This document shows positions 25,585 through 34,999 of a DNA stretch of 64,000 nt, piece after piece. Below the pieces are notes generated by a model. The model was not told the DNA's origin, did no database searches, and worked only from the letters and a program-made list of their open reading frames with translations. The DNA is from Thalassobaculum_A sp040219615. Lineage in GTDB: Bacteria > Pseudomonadota > Alphaproteobacteria > Thalassobaculales > Thalassobaculaceae. Location of the stretch: the NCBI RefSeq assembly GCF_040219615.1, contig NZ_JAVJSE010000010.1, forward strand, positions 434,001 to 498,000, in the 5' to 3' direction. The stretch's first letter is position 1. Each line of letters starts with the position of its first letter. The translations under genes and the position numbers were made by a program.

Positions 25585-26345
25585 CAGTGCGCCCCCAGAT
25601 AGGCGTCGATCACCCGCTGGTCGTTCTGGATCTCCTCCGGCGTGCCGGTCGCCAGCAGCTGGCCATGGGCCAGACAGGAGATCTGCTCGGCCAGGTTCAT
25701 GATCACCCGCATGTTGTGCTCGATGACGAACAGGGTCACGCCGAGTTCCTGGTTGGCCCGCTTCAGCCGGTCGATCAGCCCGTTGATCAGGGTCGGGTTG
25801 ATGCCGGCGGTCGGCTCGTCGAGCAGCAGCACCTTGGGCCGGTTCATCAGCGCCATGGCGAACTCCAGGAGCTTCTGCTGCCCGAAGCTGAGGTCGCCGG
25901 AGATCAGCCGCCGCTTGGTGTAGAGGCCGACGAACTCCAGCAGCTGCTCGGCCCGCTCCTCGGTCTCGGGGTCGCGCGCCGGGCGGAAGATGCCGCCGAA
26001 CCCGCCGCCCCGGTGGGAAACCGAGATGACCATGTTCTGCATGCAGTTCATCTTCTTGTAGATGCGGGTCTGCTGGAAGGTCCGCAGCATGCCGAGCCGG
26101 GCGATGTCGGGGACCCGCATCCGCGAGATCTCGCGGTTCTCGAAGGTGATCGAGCCCTCGTCGATCGGGTGGTAGCCGACGATCGAGTTGAACAGGGTGG
26201 TCTTGCCCGACCCGTTGGGCCCGATCAGGCCGGTGATCCGGCCCTCCGGCACCTGCAGCGAGATGTCCTTGTTGGCGACCACGCCGCCATACGACTTGGA
26301 CACCCCCTTCACCTCGATCTGGATCCTGCTGCCGTGTGCGCTCAT
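25584..26345 (-). CDS. livG: Branched-chain amino acid-type ABC transporter ATPase LivG
   Basis: The 253-residue ATPase has Walker A GPNGSGKTT (42-50), a LivG-type long insert (RTFQQTRIYKKMNCMQNMVIS), signature LSFGQ and Walker B VLLLDEP, then EHNMRVIMNLAE. It overlaps livM by 4 bases and livF by 1. Together with LivF it powers the carrier. Confidence 0.92.
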   Translation of the reverse strand: MSAHGSRIQIEVKGVSKSYGGVVANKDISLQVPEGRITGLIGPNGSGKTTLFNSIVGYHPIDEGSITFENREISRMRVPDIARLGMLRTFQQTRIYKKMNCMQNMVISVSHRGGGFGGIFRPARDPETEERAEQLLEFVGLYTKRRLISGDLSFGQQKLLEFAMALMNRPKVLLLDEPTAGINPTLINGLIDRLKRANQELGVTLFVIEHNMRVIMNLAEQISCLAHGQLLATGTPEEIQNDQRVIDAYLGAH

Positions 26346-27397
26346 TCGGCGGCCTCCACCTGGGTTCCCCCGGTTCCACGGTCGACCGTCAGCCCGAACG
26401 CCTCCGGCCACCTGTCCTGGGCCCAGCCCAATATCCCCTGCTGGAAGTACACGATGTTGACGATGATGATCGCCCCCAGCGCCACCCACTGCCAGCCGAG
26501 CAGGTAGGTCCAGGTCCACTCCTTGACCACGTGGAACAGGATTGCGCCCAGCACCGGCCCCCACAGCGTGCCCTTGCCGCCGACCAGGGCCATCGCGACC
26601 ATGAAGATTCCGAAGGTGGTGGTCGGGAAGGCGACTTCCAGCGGTTCGATGAAGCCCGACATGTTGCCGAACACCGCCCCGCCCATGCCCATGAAGAAGG
26701 CCGCCACCGCCCAGGTCAGGACCTTGTAGCGGGTGGTGTGGATGCCCATCGCCTCCGCCTTGTCCTCGTCGTCGCGGATCGCGTTGATGGCGAGCCCGAA
26801 CTGCGTCGAGTACAGCCAGCGGGCGGTCAGGTGGGCGGCGAGTGCCAGCACGCCCAGCAGGGCGTACCAGACCATGGTGCCCTCGCCGGCCGCCCCGGGG
26901 TAGACCGGCATCGAGATGCCGCCGCCGCCGCCGACATAGCCCCAGCCGCTGACCAGTTCGGCCACGGCAACCGCCAGCCCGAGGGTGCCGATTGCGAAGT
27001 ACGGGCCGCGCAGGCCGAGCATGAACGGCCCGACCACCAGCGCGAAGATCGCCGCCACGACGCCGCCGGCCACGATCCCGAGGGCGAGGCCGGTGTAGTA
27101 CTGCGCGTCGGTGAACTCGACCACGATGGCGCCGAAGGCGGCGGTGTACTCGGCGACGTCGAAGACCAGCCCGATCTGCACGATCGCCGCGGCGTACATG
27201 CCGAGCCCGAAGAAGATCACGTTGCCCAGCGAGTTGTAGCCCATCTGGCCGCCGGTCATGTCCCAGGTGACCGCCATCATGATCATCAGCCACATGACCG
27301 CGATCTGGGAGGCGTAGTTCGGGAACAGGACCGGGGCGACGAGGCCGGCGACGATCAGCGCCGCGTAGACAGACATGTCGAGCCTGGCGGCGCTCAT
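26342..27397 (-). CDS. livM: Branched-chain amino acid-type ABC permease LivM
   Basis: The 351-residue permease has about ten membrane segments and LivM motifs YNSLGNVIFFGLGMYAAA, LRGPYFAIGTLGLAVAV and AINAIRDDEDKAEAMGI. The ATG overlaps livH by 4 bases. It forms the membrane pore with LivH. Confidence 0.92.
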   Translation of the reverse strand: MSAARLDMSVYAALIVAGLVAPVLFPNYASQIAVMWLMIMMAVTWDMTGGQMGYNSLGNVIFFGLGMYAAAIVQIGLVFDVAEYTAAFGAIVVEFTDAQYYTGLALGIVAGGVVAAIFALVVGPFMLGLRGPYFAIGTLGLAVAVAELVSGWGYVGGGGGISMPVYPGAAGEGTMVWYALLGVLALAAHLTARWLYSTQFGLAINAIRDDEDKAEAMGIHTTRYKVLTWAVAAFFMGMGGAVFGNMSGFIEPLEVAFPTTTFGIFMVAMALVGGKGTLWGPVLGAILFHVVKEWTWTYLLGWQWVALGAIIIVNIVYFQQGILGWAQDRWPEAFGLTVDRGTGGTQVEAAE

Positions 27398-28293
27398 CGG
27401 ACCACCTGCCGCACCCGATAGGACTGCAGGAGCCGGTACATCAGGACGAGCACCAGCATGATGACCACGGCCGCCACCGCGAACTCGGCACCGAACACGA
27501 AGCCGGCGACGTTCTCCCACATGCCGAGCCCGAAGCCGGCGACGATCACCCCGGGCAGGTTCCCGAGGCCGGCCGCCGTCACGATGATGAAGGCGCGGAT
27601 CGAGTAGACGATGCCGTAGTAGGGCTGGATGACCCAGATCATCGCCACCAGCACCCCGGCCGCCCCGCAGATCGAGGCGTTCAGCGCATAGGTGAAGGCG
27701 TAGACCTGGTCGGTGTTCACGCCCAGCACCCGGGCCGCCCGCGGATCCTGGGCGGTCGCCCGGATCGCCTGGCCCATGCGCGAGCGCTTCATGAACAGTA
27801 CGATGGCCGCAGCCAGCGCCGCCGCCATCATCAGGCTGTATAGCCGGACGTTCTGGACGATGATGAAACTGCCGAGATGGACGCTGCCGAAGCCCGATTC
27901 CGCGACCTTCACCTCCGGGCCGTAGATCAGGTTGAGCACCTGCTGGATCAGCAGGCTGAGCCCGAAGGTGGCGAGCAGCGAGGTGAACATGTCGCGGTCG
28001 ACCACGCGGCGGATGATCAGCAGGTAGATCAGCCAGCCGAGGCCGAACATCAGCACGATCGCCGCCGGCAACGCGACGATCGGGTGCAGCCCCCAGAGCG
28101 TGGCCTGATAGGCGATGTAGCCGCCCAGGATGACCATGTCCCCCTGGGCCAGGTTCTTCACGTTCATCACGCCCCAGACCAGCGCCAGCCCGTAGGCCAC
28201 GAGGGCGAAGATCGCGCCGATGAAAAGACCCTGCAGCAACAGGTCCACGCCGAGGATCGGCGCCTGCCAGAGAAGGGACAGATTGTCGAGCAT
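27394..28293 (-). CDS. livH: Branched-chain amino acid-type ABC permease LivH
   Basis: The 299-residue permease has eight or more membrane segments and LivH signatures GLFIGAIFALVAYGLALVWGV, NLAQGDMVILGGYIA and AIRATAQDPRAARVLGVNTD. It follows livK after a 140-base gap containing a hairpin, then overlaps livM. Confidence 0.92.
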   Translation of the reverse strand: MLDNLSLLWQAPILGVDLLLQGLFIGAIFALVAYGLALVWGVMNVKNLAQGDMVILGGYIAYQATLWGLHPIVALPAAIVLMFGLGWLIYLLIIRRVVDRDMFTSLLATFGLSLLIQQVLNLIYGPEVKVAESGFGSVHLGSFIIVQNVRLYSLMMAAALAAAIVLFMKRSRMGQAIRATAQDPRAARVLGVNTDQVYAFTYALNASICGAAGVLVAMIWVIQPYYGIVYSIRAFIIVTAAGLGNLPGVIVAGFGLGMWENVAGFVFGAEFAVAAVVIMLVLVLMYRLLQSYRVRQVVR

Positions 28294-28385
28294 CCGGTGG
28301 TCCTTACGTCCGGTTGTCGTCGACCGCGGCCCCGTCCGGCGGGGCCCGGCGCACCGACGGGGCCTGTCGATCCGCAACGACGAAA

Positions 28386-28412
28386 GGCGGGAGAGGCAAG
28401 CCCCCTCCCGCC
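28386..28412 (-). terminator. Attenuating hairpin between livK and livH
   Basis: GGCGGGAG and CTCCCGCC are perfect 8-base arms around 11 bases, starting about 20 bases after the livK stop. There is no T-tract, so partial termination or 3'-end protection of the binding-protein message is more likely than a full stop. Confidence 0.5.
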
Positions 28413-28433
28413 GCCGTCACGACTGTCGACGCC

Positions 28434-29684
28434 TCAGTATTTCGGCTTCCGCGGGTAACGCAGCTCCGACGAGGCCCATTTGGACGGCGCGACCACCCTG
28501 TACTCGCCGTCCTGGATCTGGCGCAGCACCATCGGCTTGGCAACGTTGTTGCCGGCCTCCGAGAACTTGATGCCGCCGTAGAAGGTCTTCATGTCGGTGG
28601 CGGCCAGCGCGTCTCGAAGCGCCTCGGTGTCGAACTGGCCGGCACGCTCGAAGGCGTCGGCCCACACCATCACCGCAGCGGTCGCCTGGGCGGTCTGGTA
28701 CGGAACCGTCTGGTACTCCGGATACGCCTTCTTGAACGCCACGTCATACTCCGCGGCGGTCCCCATCAGCGGGTCCGAGTAGCTGAGCGTCTCGGCCCAC
28801 TGGGTCGGGCACAGCAGACCCTCGGTGGCGCCCGCCCCGAACTTGCCGACCACGTCCGCGGCCTCGCAGTGCGTCATGGCGATCATCGGGGTCTGGATCT
28901 GCAGTTCCTGGATCTGCCGGCCGGCGGTCGCCGCCCCCTTCGAGTGCCCGGAGACCACCAGGAGATCCGGATTGAGCGCCTTCACCTTGGTCAGGGTCGA
29001 CGTCATGTCCGACAGATCGCGCGGCAGCTTGTCGTCGACCACGATCTGCATGCCGTACTTCTTGGCGTCATCGACCACGCCGGCGCGAACGTCGAGCGAG
29101 AACGGATCGTTCTCGAACGCCATGGCGATCTTGACGTCGGACGGGTCCTTGCCCTGGCCCTTGGCCACTTCGGCGGCGAGCTCGATCGAGCTGGCGAGAT
29201 ACTGCTCGGAGGTCGACAGCACCGCGAAGAGATACTTGTAGCCCTGGGTGAACAGCGAGCGCGATGCGCCCTCGGCCTCCACCATCGGGATCTTGTACTT
29301 CTCGGTGACCGGCGCGATCGCCTTGGTCAGGCCGGACGAATACGGTCCGAGCATGAACTTGACGCCGTCCTGGTTGATCAGCCGCTCGGCCAGCTGGGCG
29401 CCACGCGCCGGGGTCGACTCGTCGTCGTAGTACTGGACCTTCAGCTTGTAGGACTTGCCGCCGACCTTCACGCCGCCGGCGTCGTTGATCTTCTTGACGG
29501 CGAACTCGTAGCCGTTCTGGGCGTGGATTCCGTTGGTCGCGTATTTCCCGGTCAGCGAAATCGCGGCACCGAGGATGATGGTGTCGCCCTCGACCTTGGC
29601 CTCGGCCGTGGCGGCCAGGCCGAGAGCCGCGAGTCCGGCCAGGGCCGACGTCAGGACACGTGTGTCCCTGCGCGAAAAGAACAT
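28434..29684 (-). CDS. livK: Branched-chain amino acid-type ABC substrate-binding protein LivK
   Basis: The 416-residue receptor has a Sec-type signal (to about residue 29, AEAK) and the type I periplasmic-binding fold: IILGAAISLTGKYATNG, YDDESTPARGAQLAERLI, FMLGPYSSGLTKAIAPVTEKY, PMVEAEGASRSLF. Such receptors bind branched-chain amino acids, amides or aromatics; the ligand cannot be read. GGGAAGGGAGG precedes the ATG. It leads the liv operon. Confidence 0.9.
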   Translation of the reverse strand: MFFSRRDTRVLTSALAGLAALGLAATAEAKVEGDTIILGAAISLTGKYATNGIHAQNGYEFAVKKINDAGGVKVGGKSYKLKVQYYDDESTPARGAQLAERLINQDGVKFMLGPYSSGLTKAIAPVTEKYKIPMVEAEGASRSLFTQGYKYLFAVLSTSEQYLASSIELAAEVAKGQGKDPSDVKIAMAFENDPFSLDVRAGVVDDAKKYGMQIVVDDKLPRDLSDMTSTLTKVKALNPDLLVVSGHSKGAATAGRQIQELQIQTPMIAMTHCEAADVVGKFGAGATEGLLCPTQWAETLSYSDPLMGTAAEYDVAFKKAYPEYQTVPYQTAQATAAVMVWADAFERAGQFDTEALRDALAATDMKTFYGGIKFSEAGNNVAKPMVLRQIQDGEYRVVAPSKWASSELRYPRKPKY

Positions 29685-29759
29685 GGAAACCTCCCTTCCC
29701 TGTCGTCTCTGCGTCCGTGCCGAGCGTCGGCGGGACGCGCGAAAGCCGCATTTTCCGCG

Positions 29760-29776
29760 GTCTTGTCAGGCAAGAC
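29760..29776. promoter_or_regulatory. Inverted repeat in the livK leader
   Basis: GTCTTG and CAAGAC flank 5 bases, 76 bases upstream of the livK start. It may be an operator or leader hairpin. The rest of 29685-29875 shows no clear promoter. Confidence 0.3.
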
Positions 29777-29875
29777 GGTAGGTAATCCATCCGTCGAATG
29801 GAAGGGGTTTCTGCCAGATTCCGATTGTGCAGCGCAATATTCGCGGCATCGCCAGCCCCGCCGCGCTGAGGATAA

Positions 29876-30715
29876 TCAGTCGAGGCCGAACCCTTTCGAG
29901 TTCAGGAATCGGGCAAGCTGCTTGCGCTGCGGGGTGGCATACTGGCGAGCCTTGTCTTCGGACCAGCCATAGAACTCGGCGACCCCGTATTCATTGGTCA
30001 TGCGCTGTTTGTCGGCCGGGGTGCTGAAGCGGGCCTCGCGACGCCGGTCGTAGCCGTCGATCTCTTCCAGCAGGGCGGTGTCGTCGTAGCGATCGGTGTG
30101 CACGGTCACCGCCGGCGGCAGCCGCAGGCTGACCCAGCCCTCGCGGGCCGGCCAGCCGAGCCCCATGCCGGCCAGCGGGAACACGTTGTCCGGCAGTCCC
30201 AGCAGCTCCGAGACCTCCTCGATGCGGTCGCGGATCACGCTGATCGGGCAGCAGCCGAGCCCCGCCGCCTCGGCCGACCGGATGAAGGTCGCGAGCACGA
30301 TGCCGGCGTCGACCGCGCAGTTCAGGAAGGAGTCGAGGTGGCCGTTCGGATAGGGCTTGCCGCGGGCTTGCGCGATCCGCCGGATCCGCCGGTTGTCGCC
30401 GCAGAACACCAGCAGCGACGGCGCCCCGGGCACCCAGTCCTGGCCGGCGACCAGGGCGTTGATCCCGGCCCGGATCTCCGGGTCCTTGACCACGATCACC
30501 GAGCACTGCTGCAGATCCGACTTGGCGGGCGCCGAGAATGCCCCGGCCAGCACCACCCGCAGCAGCTCGTCCGGCACCGGGTCGGGCTTGAAGCGGCGGT
30601 GGCTGCGGTGCCGCAGGATCGCCGCCAGCTCGCCCTCCGCCGGCATGTCGCGGCCGTCGTCGGTGGCGAGGCCGAAGCGGTCCTCGATCAGGTCGGCGAT
30701 CGTCTTGTCGGTCAT
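29876..30715 (-). CDS. Nitroreductase family protein
   Basis: The 279-residue FMN-dependent oxidoreductase has the NfsA-like order: LRHRSHRRFKPDPVPDELL at the FMN phosphate site, APAKSDLQQCSVIVV, GIVLATFIRSAEAAGLGCCPIS and PLAGMGLGWPARE. It would reduce nitro, quinone or similar groups using NAD(P)H. AAGGAGGAG lies just before the ATG. The C-terminal 40 residues are charged, as in NfsA. The substrate is unknown. Confidence 0.85.
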   Translation of the reverse strand: MTDKTIADLIEDRFGLATDDGRDMPAEGELAAILRHRSHRRFKPDPVPDELLRVVLAGAFSAPAKSDLQQCSVIVVKDPEIRAGINALVAGQDWVPGAPSLLVFCGDNRRIRRIAQARGKPYPNGHLDSFLNCAVDAGIVLATFIRSAEAAGLGCCPISVIRDRIEEVSELLGLPDNVFPLAGMGLGWPAREGWVSLRLPPAVTVHTDRYDDTALLEEIDGYDRRREARFSTPADKQRMTNEYGVAEFYGWSEDKARQYATPQRKQLARFLNSKGFGLD

Positions 30716-30811
30716 CGGCTCCTCCTTGGCCCGGCACATTCCGGCGGCTCGGCGCAATCCTGCGCGAAGCCTCCAGCCGATGCCAGCGACAGTCTCGCCC
30801 AGGCGGCCGCG

Positions 30812-31738
30812 TCACGCGTCGGCCGCCGCCCGGCCGCCCGTCACCTCGACGATCAGGTCGCGGAGCAGCCTTTCGGCCGGATCGCCATCGGCCGTCAGCC
30901 GCCATGCAATCGAGATGTCGAAGTCGGGCGACTCGAAAGGCAGTGCCCCGGCGCAAAGTCCGGCTCGCCCGGCCAGTGCGTCGGCCAGATAGTCGGGGAC
31001 GGTCGCCAGACAGCCGCTACCGCGCAGCACGGCGGGCAGCACCGCGAAGCTGGCCAGCGACAACGCGATCCGCCTGCCGACCCCCAGGCGCGCCAGAGTC
31101 TCGTCGATATAGCCGACCATGTCGCCGGCGAAGGTCACCAGCACATGCCGGCGCGCACAGTACTGCTCGAGCGTCTCGACCGCACCGCCGCCGGCGTCGC
31201 CGACCACGCGGTACCCGACCGTCGCGATCCGGCGGACCTTGGCGGCGGCCGGAAGCCGGTCGAGATATCCCACCACCATCGACACGTCCCCGCGGTCCAG
31301 CAAGTCCGCCGCCCCGAGGTAGTCGGCATGCCGCACCGCCAGCCGCGCGTTCGGCATGCGCTCGGCCAGCGCGGACACGATGGCCGGCAGGAACGCCAGC
31401 TGGAGGTCCTCGGACATCCCGACGCTGAAGATGCGCTCCGCTGTCGTCGGATCGAACGCCCGCATCGCGGCCACGGAGCCGTCGATCCGGTCCAGCGCCG
31501 GGGCCACCGCTTCGAACAGCGCCAGCGCCAGCGCCAGTGCGGTCGGCTCCATGCGACGCCCGGCACGCACGAACAGCTCGTCCCCGACCTCGGCGCGCAG
31601 CCGCGCGAGCGCATGGGACAAGGCCGGCTGGCCGATCGAGAGACGGCGCGCGGCGCGGGTGATGCTGCGCTCGCGCATGATCAGCACGAAGGCCCGCAGC
31701 AGATTCAGGTCAAGCGAACGGCGATTATCCATGTGCAT
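30812..31738 (-). CDS. LysR family transcriptional regulator
   Basis: The 308-residue regulator has an N-terminal helix-turn-helix (DLNLLRAFVLIMRERSITRAARRLSIGQPALSHAL) and a type 2 periplasmic-binding effector domain. It diverges from a CMD-family gene. I chose the Met at 31738; a Met at 31756 would run into a palindrome in the shared promoter. Confidence 0.88.
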   Translation of the reverse strand: MHMDNRRSLDLNLLRAFVLIMRERSITRAARRLSIGQPALSHALARLRAEVGDELFVRAGRRMEPTALALALALFEAVAPALDRIDGSVAAMRAFDPTTAERIFSVGMSEDLQLAFLPAIVSALAERMPNARLAVRHADYLGAADLLDRGDVSMVVGYLDRLPAAAKVRRIATVGYRVVGDAGGGAVETLEQYCARRHVLVTFAGDMVGYIDETLARLGVGRRIALSLASFAVLPAVLRGSGCLATVPDYLADALAGRAGLCAGALPFESPDFDISIAWRLTADGDPAERLLRDLIVEVTGGRAAADA

Positions 31739-31745
31739 CACGTAT

Positions 31746-31765
31746 ATCAAAGCCATCGATTTGAT
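31746..31765. promoter_or_regulatory. Inverted repeat, candidate LysR operator
   Basis: ATCAAA and TTTGAT are perfect inverse copies around 8 bases, in the divergent promoter between the LysR gene and the CMD gene. Size and place fit a LysR recognition site. Confidence 0.5.
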
Positions 31766-31819
31766 TCATGATGAACTGCATGTCAGCGAACTCCGGTCGC
31801 CATCGACGGGAGAACGAGC

Positions 31820-32584
31820 ATGCCGACGCAGACCGACGCATACCCGGACCTGGGGTCCGGGCGCCTCGATGCCGGGCCGCGCTTCGAGCGCGACGACCGG
31901 CGGACCCGCGACCGGGACCTTCTGCCGCGCGACCTGCTCACGGCGGAGGAGCGCTTTGCCGTCCGGCTCGCGGGACTGGCAGCGCTGCCGCTCGACGGTC
32001 CGGTGCTGAGCCACGCGTTCGGTGCCCTGCTCGCCGACGGCATGGCCCCCGAGTTCGCCGAGGACATCCTGGTCCAGATGGCCGCCTATCTCGGCTATCC
32101 CCGTGCCGCGAAAGCCCTCGACGCCCTTCGCCGCGCCGGCCCGCAGCCGGCCGCCGAGCCCACCGTCGAGCTCGCCGACCTCCCGGATCCGACGGACGAA
32201 GAGCGGTACCGGCGCGGGACCGGGGACTATGGCCGTATCAACGCCGCCGCCCTGGAGACGATCCAGGCGGCGTTCGACGAGCTGGCCGGCGACCTGGTCC
32301 GGATCACCTTCCGGTCCTTCGGCGACGTGTTCGCGAGCTCCCGGCAGCCGCTGCCGGTCCGCCAGCTCGCCACCGTGGCGGCGCTGGGGGTCCTCGGCGG
32401 CGCGGCCCCGCAACTGCGCTTCCACATCGCGGCGGCGCTGCATGTCGGCGTGACCCGCGAGCAGCTGGTCGAGGCGATCGTCTGGGTCCAGTACCTGGCC
32501 GGCATGCCCGCCGCCTACAATGTCCTGGTCGAGCTGAAGGGCGCGCTCGCCGCGGGCGCCGACGCGCCGCCCGCCTATCGGTAG
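31820..32584 (+). CDS. Tandem carboxymuconolactone decarboxylase-domain protein
   Basis: The 254-residue protein holds two CMD repeats: residues about 45-105 (FAEDILVQMAAYLGYPRAAKALDAL) and 150-245 (PVRQLATVAALGVLGGAAPQLRFHIAAAL, LVEAIVWVQYLAGMPAAYNVL). There are no Cys residues, so it is not an AhpD-type thiol peroxidase. It may decarboxylate or isomerise a lactone, or act in quinone chemistry. It is controlled, by position, by the divergent LysR regulator. Confidence 0.85.
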   Translation: MPTQTDAYPDLGSGRLDAGPRFERDDRRTRDRDLLPRDLLTAEERFAVRLAGLAALPLDGPVLSHAFGALLADGMAPEFAEDILVQMAAYLGYPRAAKALDALRRAGPQPAAEPTVELADLPDPTDEERYRRGTGDYGRINAAALETIQAAFDELAGDLVRITFRSFGDVFASSRQPLPVRQLATVAALGVLGGAAPQLRFHIAAALHVGVTREQLVEAIVWVQYLAGMPAAYNVLVELKGALAAGADAPPAYR

Positions 32585-32660
32585 TCCGACCGCCGGCTTG
32601 CCGCCCGGCGGACCGGCGGCCTACTCTCGCGGAAACGCATCCGGGCCGGGAGGAATCATC

Positions 32661-33581
32661 ATGAAGATCGCGATCGTCGGTTGCGGCGCCATGGGGTCGA
32701 TCTATGCCGGGCTGATGGCCGATGCCGGCAACGAGGTCTGGGCGATCGACGCCTGGAAGGACCATGTCGACGCCATCAACCGGGAGGGCCTGCGGGTCGA
32801 GGGGGCCTCCGGCGACCGGAGGGTGACGTCGATCCGCGCCACCACCGACGGCGCCGAGGTCGGGGTCTGCGACCTGGTGATCGTCGCCACCAAGGCCAGC
32901 GGAGTGGCCGCGGCCGCCCGCACCGCGCTGGGCCTGACCGGCCCCGACACCGTTATCCTGACCATCCAGAACGGCCTGGGAGCGGCCGACCGGATCGCCG
33001 AGGCGATCCCGACCAGTCAGGTCATGCTCGGCGTGGTCGGCGGCTTCGGCGCCTCGATGAGGGGCCCGGCCCATGCCCACCACAACGGCATGGAACTGGT
33101 CCGGCTCGGCGAGATGGACGGCGGCGAGACCGACCGGCTGGCCGGGGTCGTGAAGGTGTGGGAAGGCTCCGGCTTCGCGGCCCGCGGCTTCCCCGACATC
33201 CACCAGATGATCTGGGAGAAGCTGATCTGCAACTGCGCCTTCTCCGGGCCATGCGGCGTCACCGGGCTGACGGTCGGGCAGGTGCTCGACCACCCCGATG
33301 CCTGGAAGATCGCCAGTTCCTGCGCCGCCGAGGCCGACACCGTGGCCCGCACCAAGGGTATCAGGCTCGGCTTCGAGGACGTCGAGGACTATGTCCGCAG
33401 CTTCGGCTCGAAGATCCGCGGCGCCAAGCCGTCGCTGCTGCAGGACCAGGAGGCGCGGCGGCCGTCGGAGATCGATGCGATCAACGGCGCCATCCCGGTC
33501 GAGGCCGCGAAGGTCGGCCTGGCGGCCCCGATCAACGCCACGGTCGCCGGGATCGTCAGGGCCCGCGAGAGCGGCTTCTAG
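32661..33581 (+). CDS. 2-dehydropantoate 2-reductase family protein (ApbA/PanE-like)
   Basis: The 306-residue oxidoreductase has an N-terminal NADP-binding Rossmann motif (IAIVGCGAMGSIYAGLMA), TIQNGLGAADRI in the middle and the C-terminal domain Lys region (IHQMIWEKLICNCAFSGPCGVTGLT). GGGAGGA precedes the ATG. True PanE makes pantoate; many paralogues reduce other 2-oxo acids, so the substrate is uncertain. Confidence 0.85.
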   Translation: MKIAIVGCGAMGSIYAGLMADAGNEVWAIDAWKDHVDAINREGLRVEGASGDRRVTSIRATTDGAEVGVCDLVIVATKASGVAAAARTALGLTGPDTVILTIQNGLGAADRIAEAIPTSQVMLGVVGGFGASMRGPAHAHHNGMELVRLGEMDGGETDRLAGVVKVWEGSGFAARGFPDIHQMIWEKLICNCAFSGPCGVTGLTVGQVLDHPDAWKIASSCAAEADTVARTKGIRLGFEDVEDYVRSFGSKIRGAKPSLLQDQEARRPSEIDAINGAIPVEAAKVGLAAPINATVAGIVRARESGF

Positions 33582-33605
33582 GCGGCCCCCGGGGGCGGGC
33601 GCGGC

Positions 33606-34832
33606 CTATCGTTCCTCGACCATGCCGAGCCGGCGCTCCAGCGGTTCCTGGCCCTGTTCGGTCAGCCAGAAATACAACAGCGCCATCTCCGGAAAATTCT
33701 CGAAGTAGACCGAGTTCCCGAGGGCCAGATCGTATTGCCGGGAGGCTTCCGCCGGACGCCCGGACTTGCGCAGCATGCGCGCCCAGTAGACATGGACCTC
33801 CGACGATTGCGGATTCAGCTCCGCCGCCTTGCGGAAGCTCGCCTCGGCGTCCCGGAACCGGCCCATCTCGGTCTCGGCCACGCCCTTGATGATGTGGCCG
33901 GTGGCCAGCAGCACCCGGTTGCCGGTCATCGGCCAGTAGCTCGGATGGATGACCTTCCCGACCGCGTCGATGGCGTCCTGGTAGCGGTCCTCGTGGACGT
34001 TCAGGAAGGCGAGGTTGAGATAGCCGATCGGCTGCTGCGGATCGGAGGAGATCGCCTTCTCGAAGTCCCGGCGCGCCATCACCTGGTTCTGCTCGAGCAG
34101 CGCCAGGATACCGCGCAGGTTCTCAAGCAGGGCCCGGTGGCCGTGCCGGATCGCGGCCGGCTCCGAGGACAGGGCCTTGTCGATCCGGATGCGCGCCGGC
34201 GCCAGGTCCTCGCCGGCCTCGGCCCGGCGGCTGAGGTCGTAGAGCATCGCCAGATAGGGCTCCAGCTTCAGCACCGACTCGAAGGCGGCCTCGCGGATCA
34301 GTTCGTCGACGTCCTCGTCGGTGGTGCGACCCTCGACCGTCACGTAGAAGTAGCCGGTCTTCCGGTCGTAGCCGGTCAGCACCAGCTTGAGGTCGGCCTC
34401 CTCGCCGACCACGTGCTCGGCGACCGCGCCGTCGGCCGCGGTCGTCACCACCTGCACCCGCTTCTTGGGATCCTCGGCGATGACGCTGGCGACCAGGCTG
34501 GGCGGGATCACGCCCATGACGCCCTGGATCGCGCCCAGCGCACTCTCCAGCCCGGCCGCCTGGGCCAGTGCCGCCGAAATCGGCTTGGCCTTGCTGGACT
34601 GGATGACCGGCGCCGCCACCAGGGACGGCGTCGAGGTGATCTTCTTCGCCTCGGCGATGAAGATGCCGCCGACCACCGACGGCTCGTAGCCCTCCTCGGC
34701 GACGCCCTCGGCGACCGTGGTGTCGAGATACATGGTGTTGGCGTTGACGTAGGTGTCGGTCGCCACCAGGCCGAGCGTCGCGATCGCGGTGTAGAGCGCG
34801 GTGTAGAGCGCCGCCAGTGTCGCCGGATCCAT
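33606..34832 (-). CDS. TPR-repeat protein with N-terminal membrane segment, unknown
   Basis: The 408-residue protein begins with a hydrophobic stretch (ALYTALYTAIATLGLVA) and ends with several TPR-like helices (PIGYLNLAFLNVHEDRYQDAIDAV, GVAETEMGRFRDAEASFRKAAELNPQSSEVHVYWARMLRKSGRPAEASRQY). The middle (SSKAKPISAALAQAAGLESALG, VSVVAEDPKK-like segment) has no family I recognise. AAGGGGG precedes the ATG. It is probably a scaffold; its partner is unknown. Confidence 0.65.
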   Translation of the reverse strand: MDPATLAALYTALYTAIATLGLVATDTYVNANTMYLDTTVAEGVAEEGYEPSVVGGIFIAEAKKITSTPSLVAAPVIQSSKAKPISAALAQAAGLESALGAIQGVMGVIPPSLVASVIAEDPKKRVQVVTTAADGAVAEHVVGEEADLKLVLTGYDRKTGYFYVTVEGRTTDEDVDELIREAAFESVLKLEPYLAMLYDLSRRAEAGEDLAPARIRIDKALSSEPAAIRHGHRALLENLRGILALLEQNQVMARRDFEKAISSDPQQPIGYLNLAFLNVHEDRYQDAIDAVGKVIHPSYWPMTGNRVLLATGHIIKGVAETEMGRFRDAEASFRKAAELNPQSSEVHVYWARMLRKSGRPAEASRQYDLALGNSVYFENFPEMALLYFWLTEQGQEPLERRLGMVEER

Positions 34833-34999
34833 CGGATACCCCCTTCGCCGTGCCGCCAATGCCGCATTCTAGAGCCTGATACCGGGCTGGGAAACGACCA
34901 TTGCGCACCGCCCGCCGCGCCGGTCGTGCCGTTGCGCCGGCTTGCCGCCCGGGTCCATACTCCGGCCGCCAAGATCGCGAACCAACCGGGGAGGCCGAA

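Noticed and set aside
29800..29875. Sigma-54 promoter for livK
   Set aside because: A TGGCA half is present, but the GC of the -12 element is missing at the required spacing.
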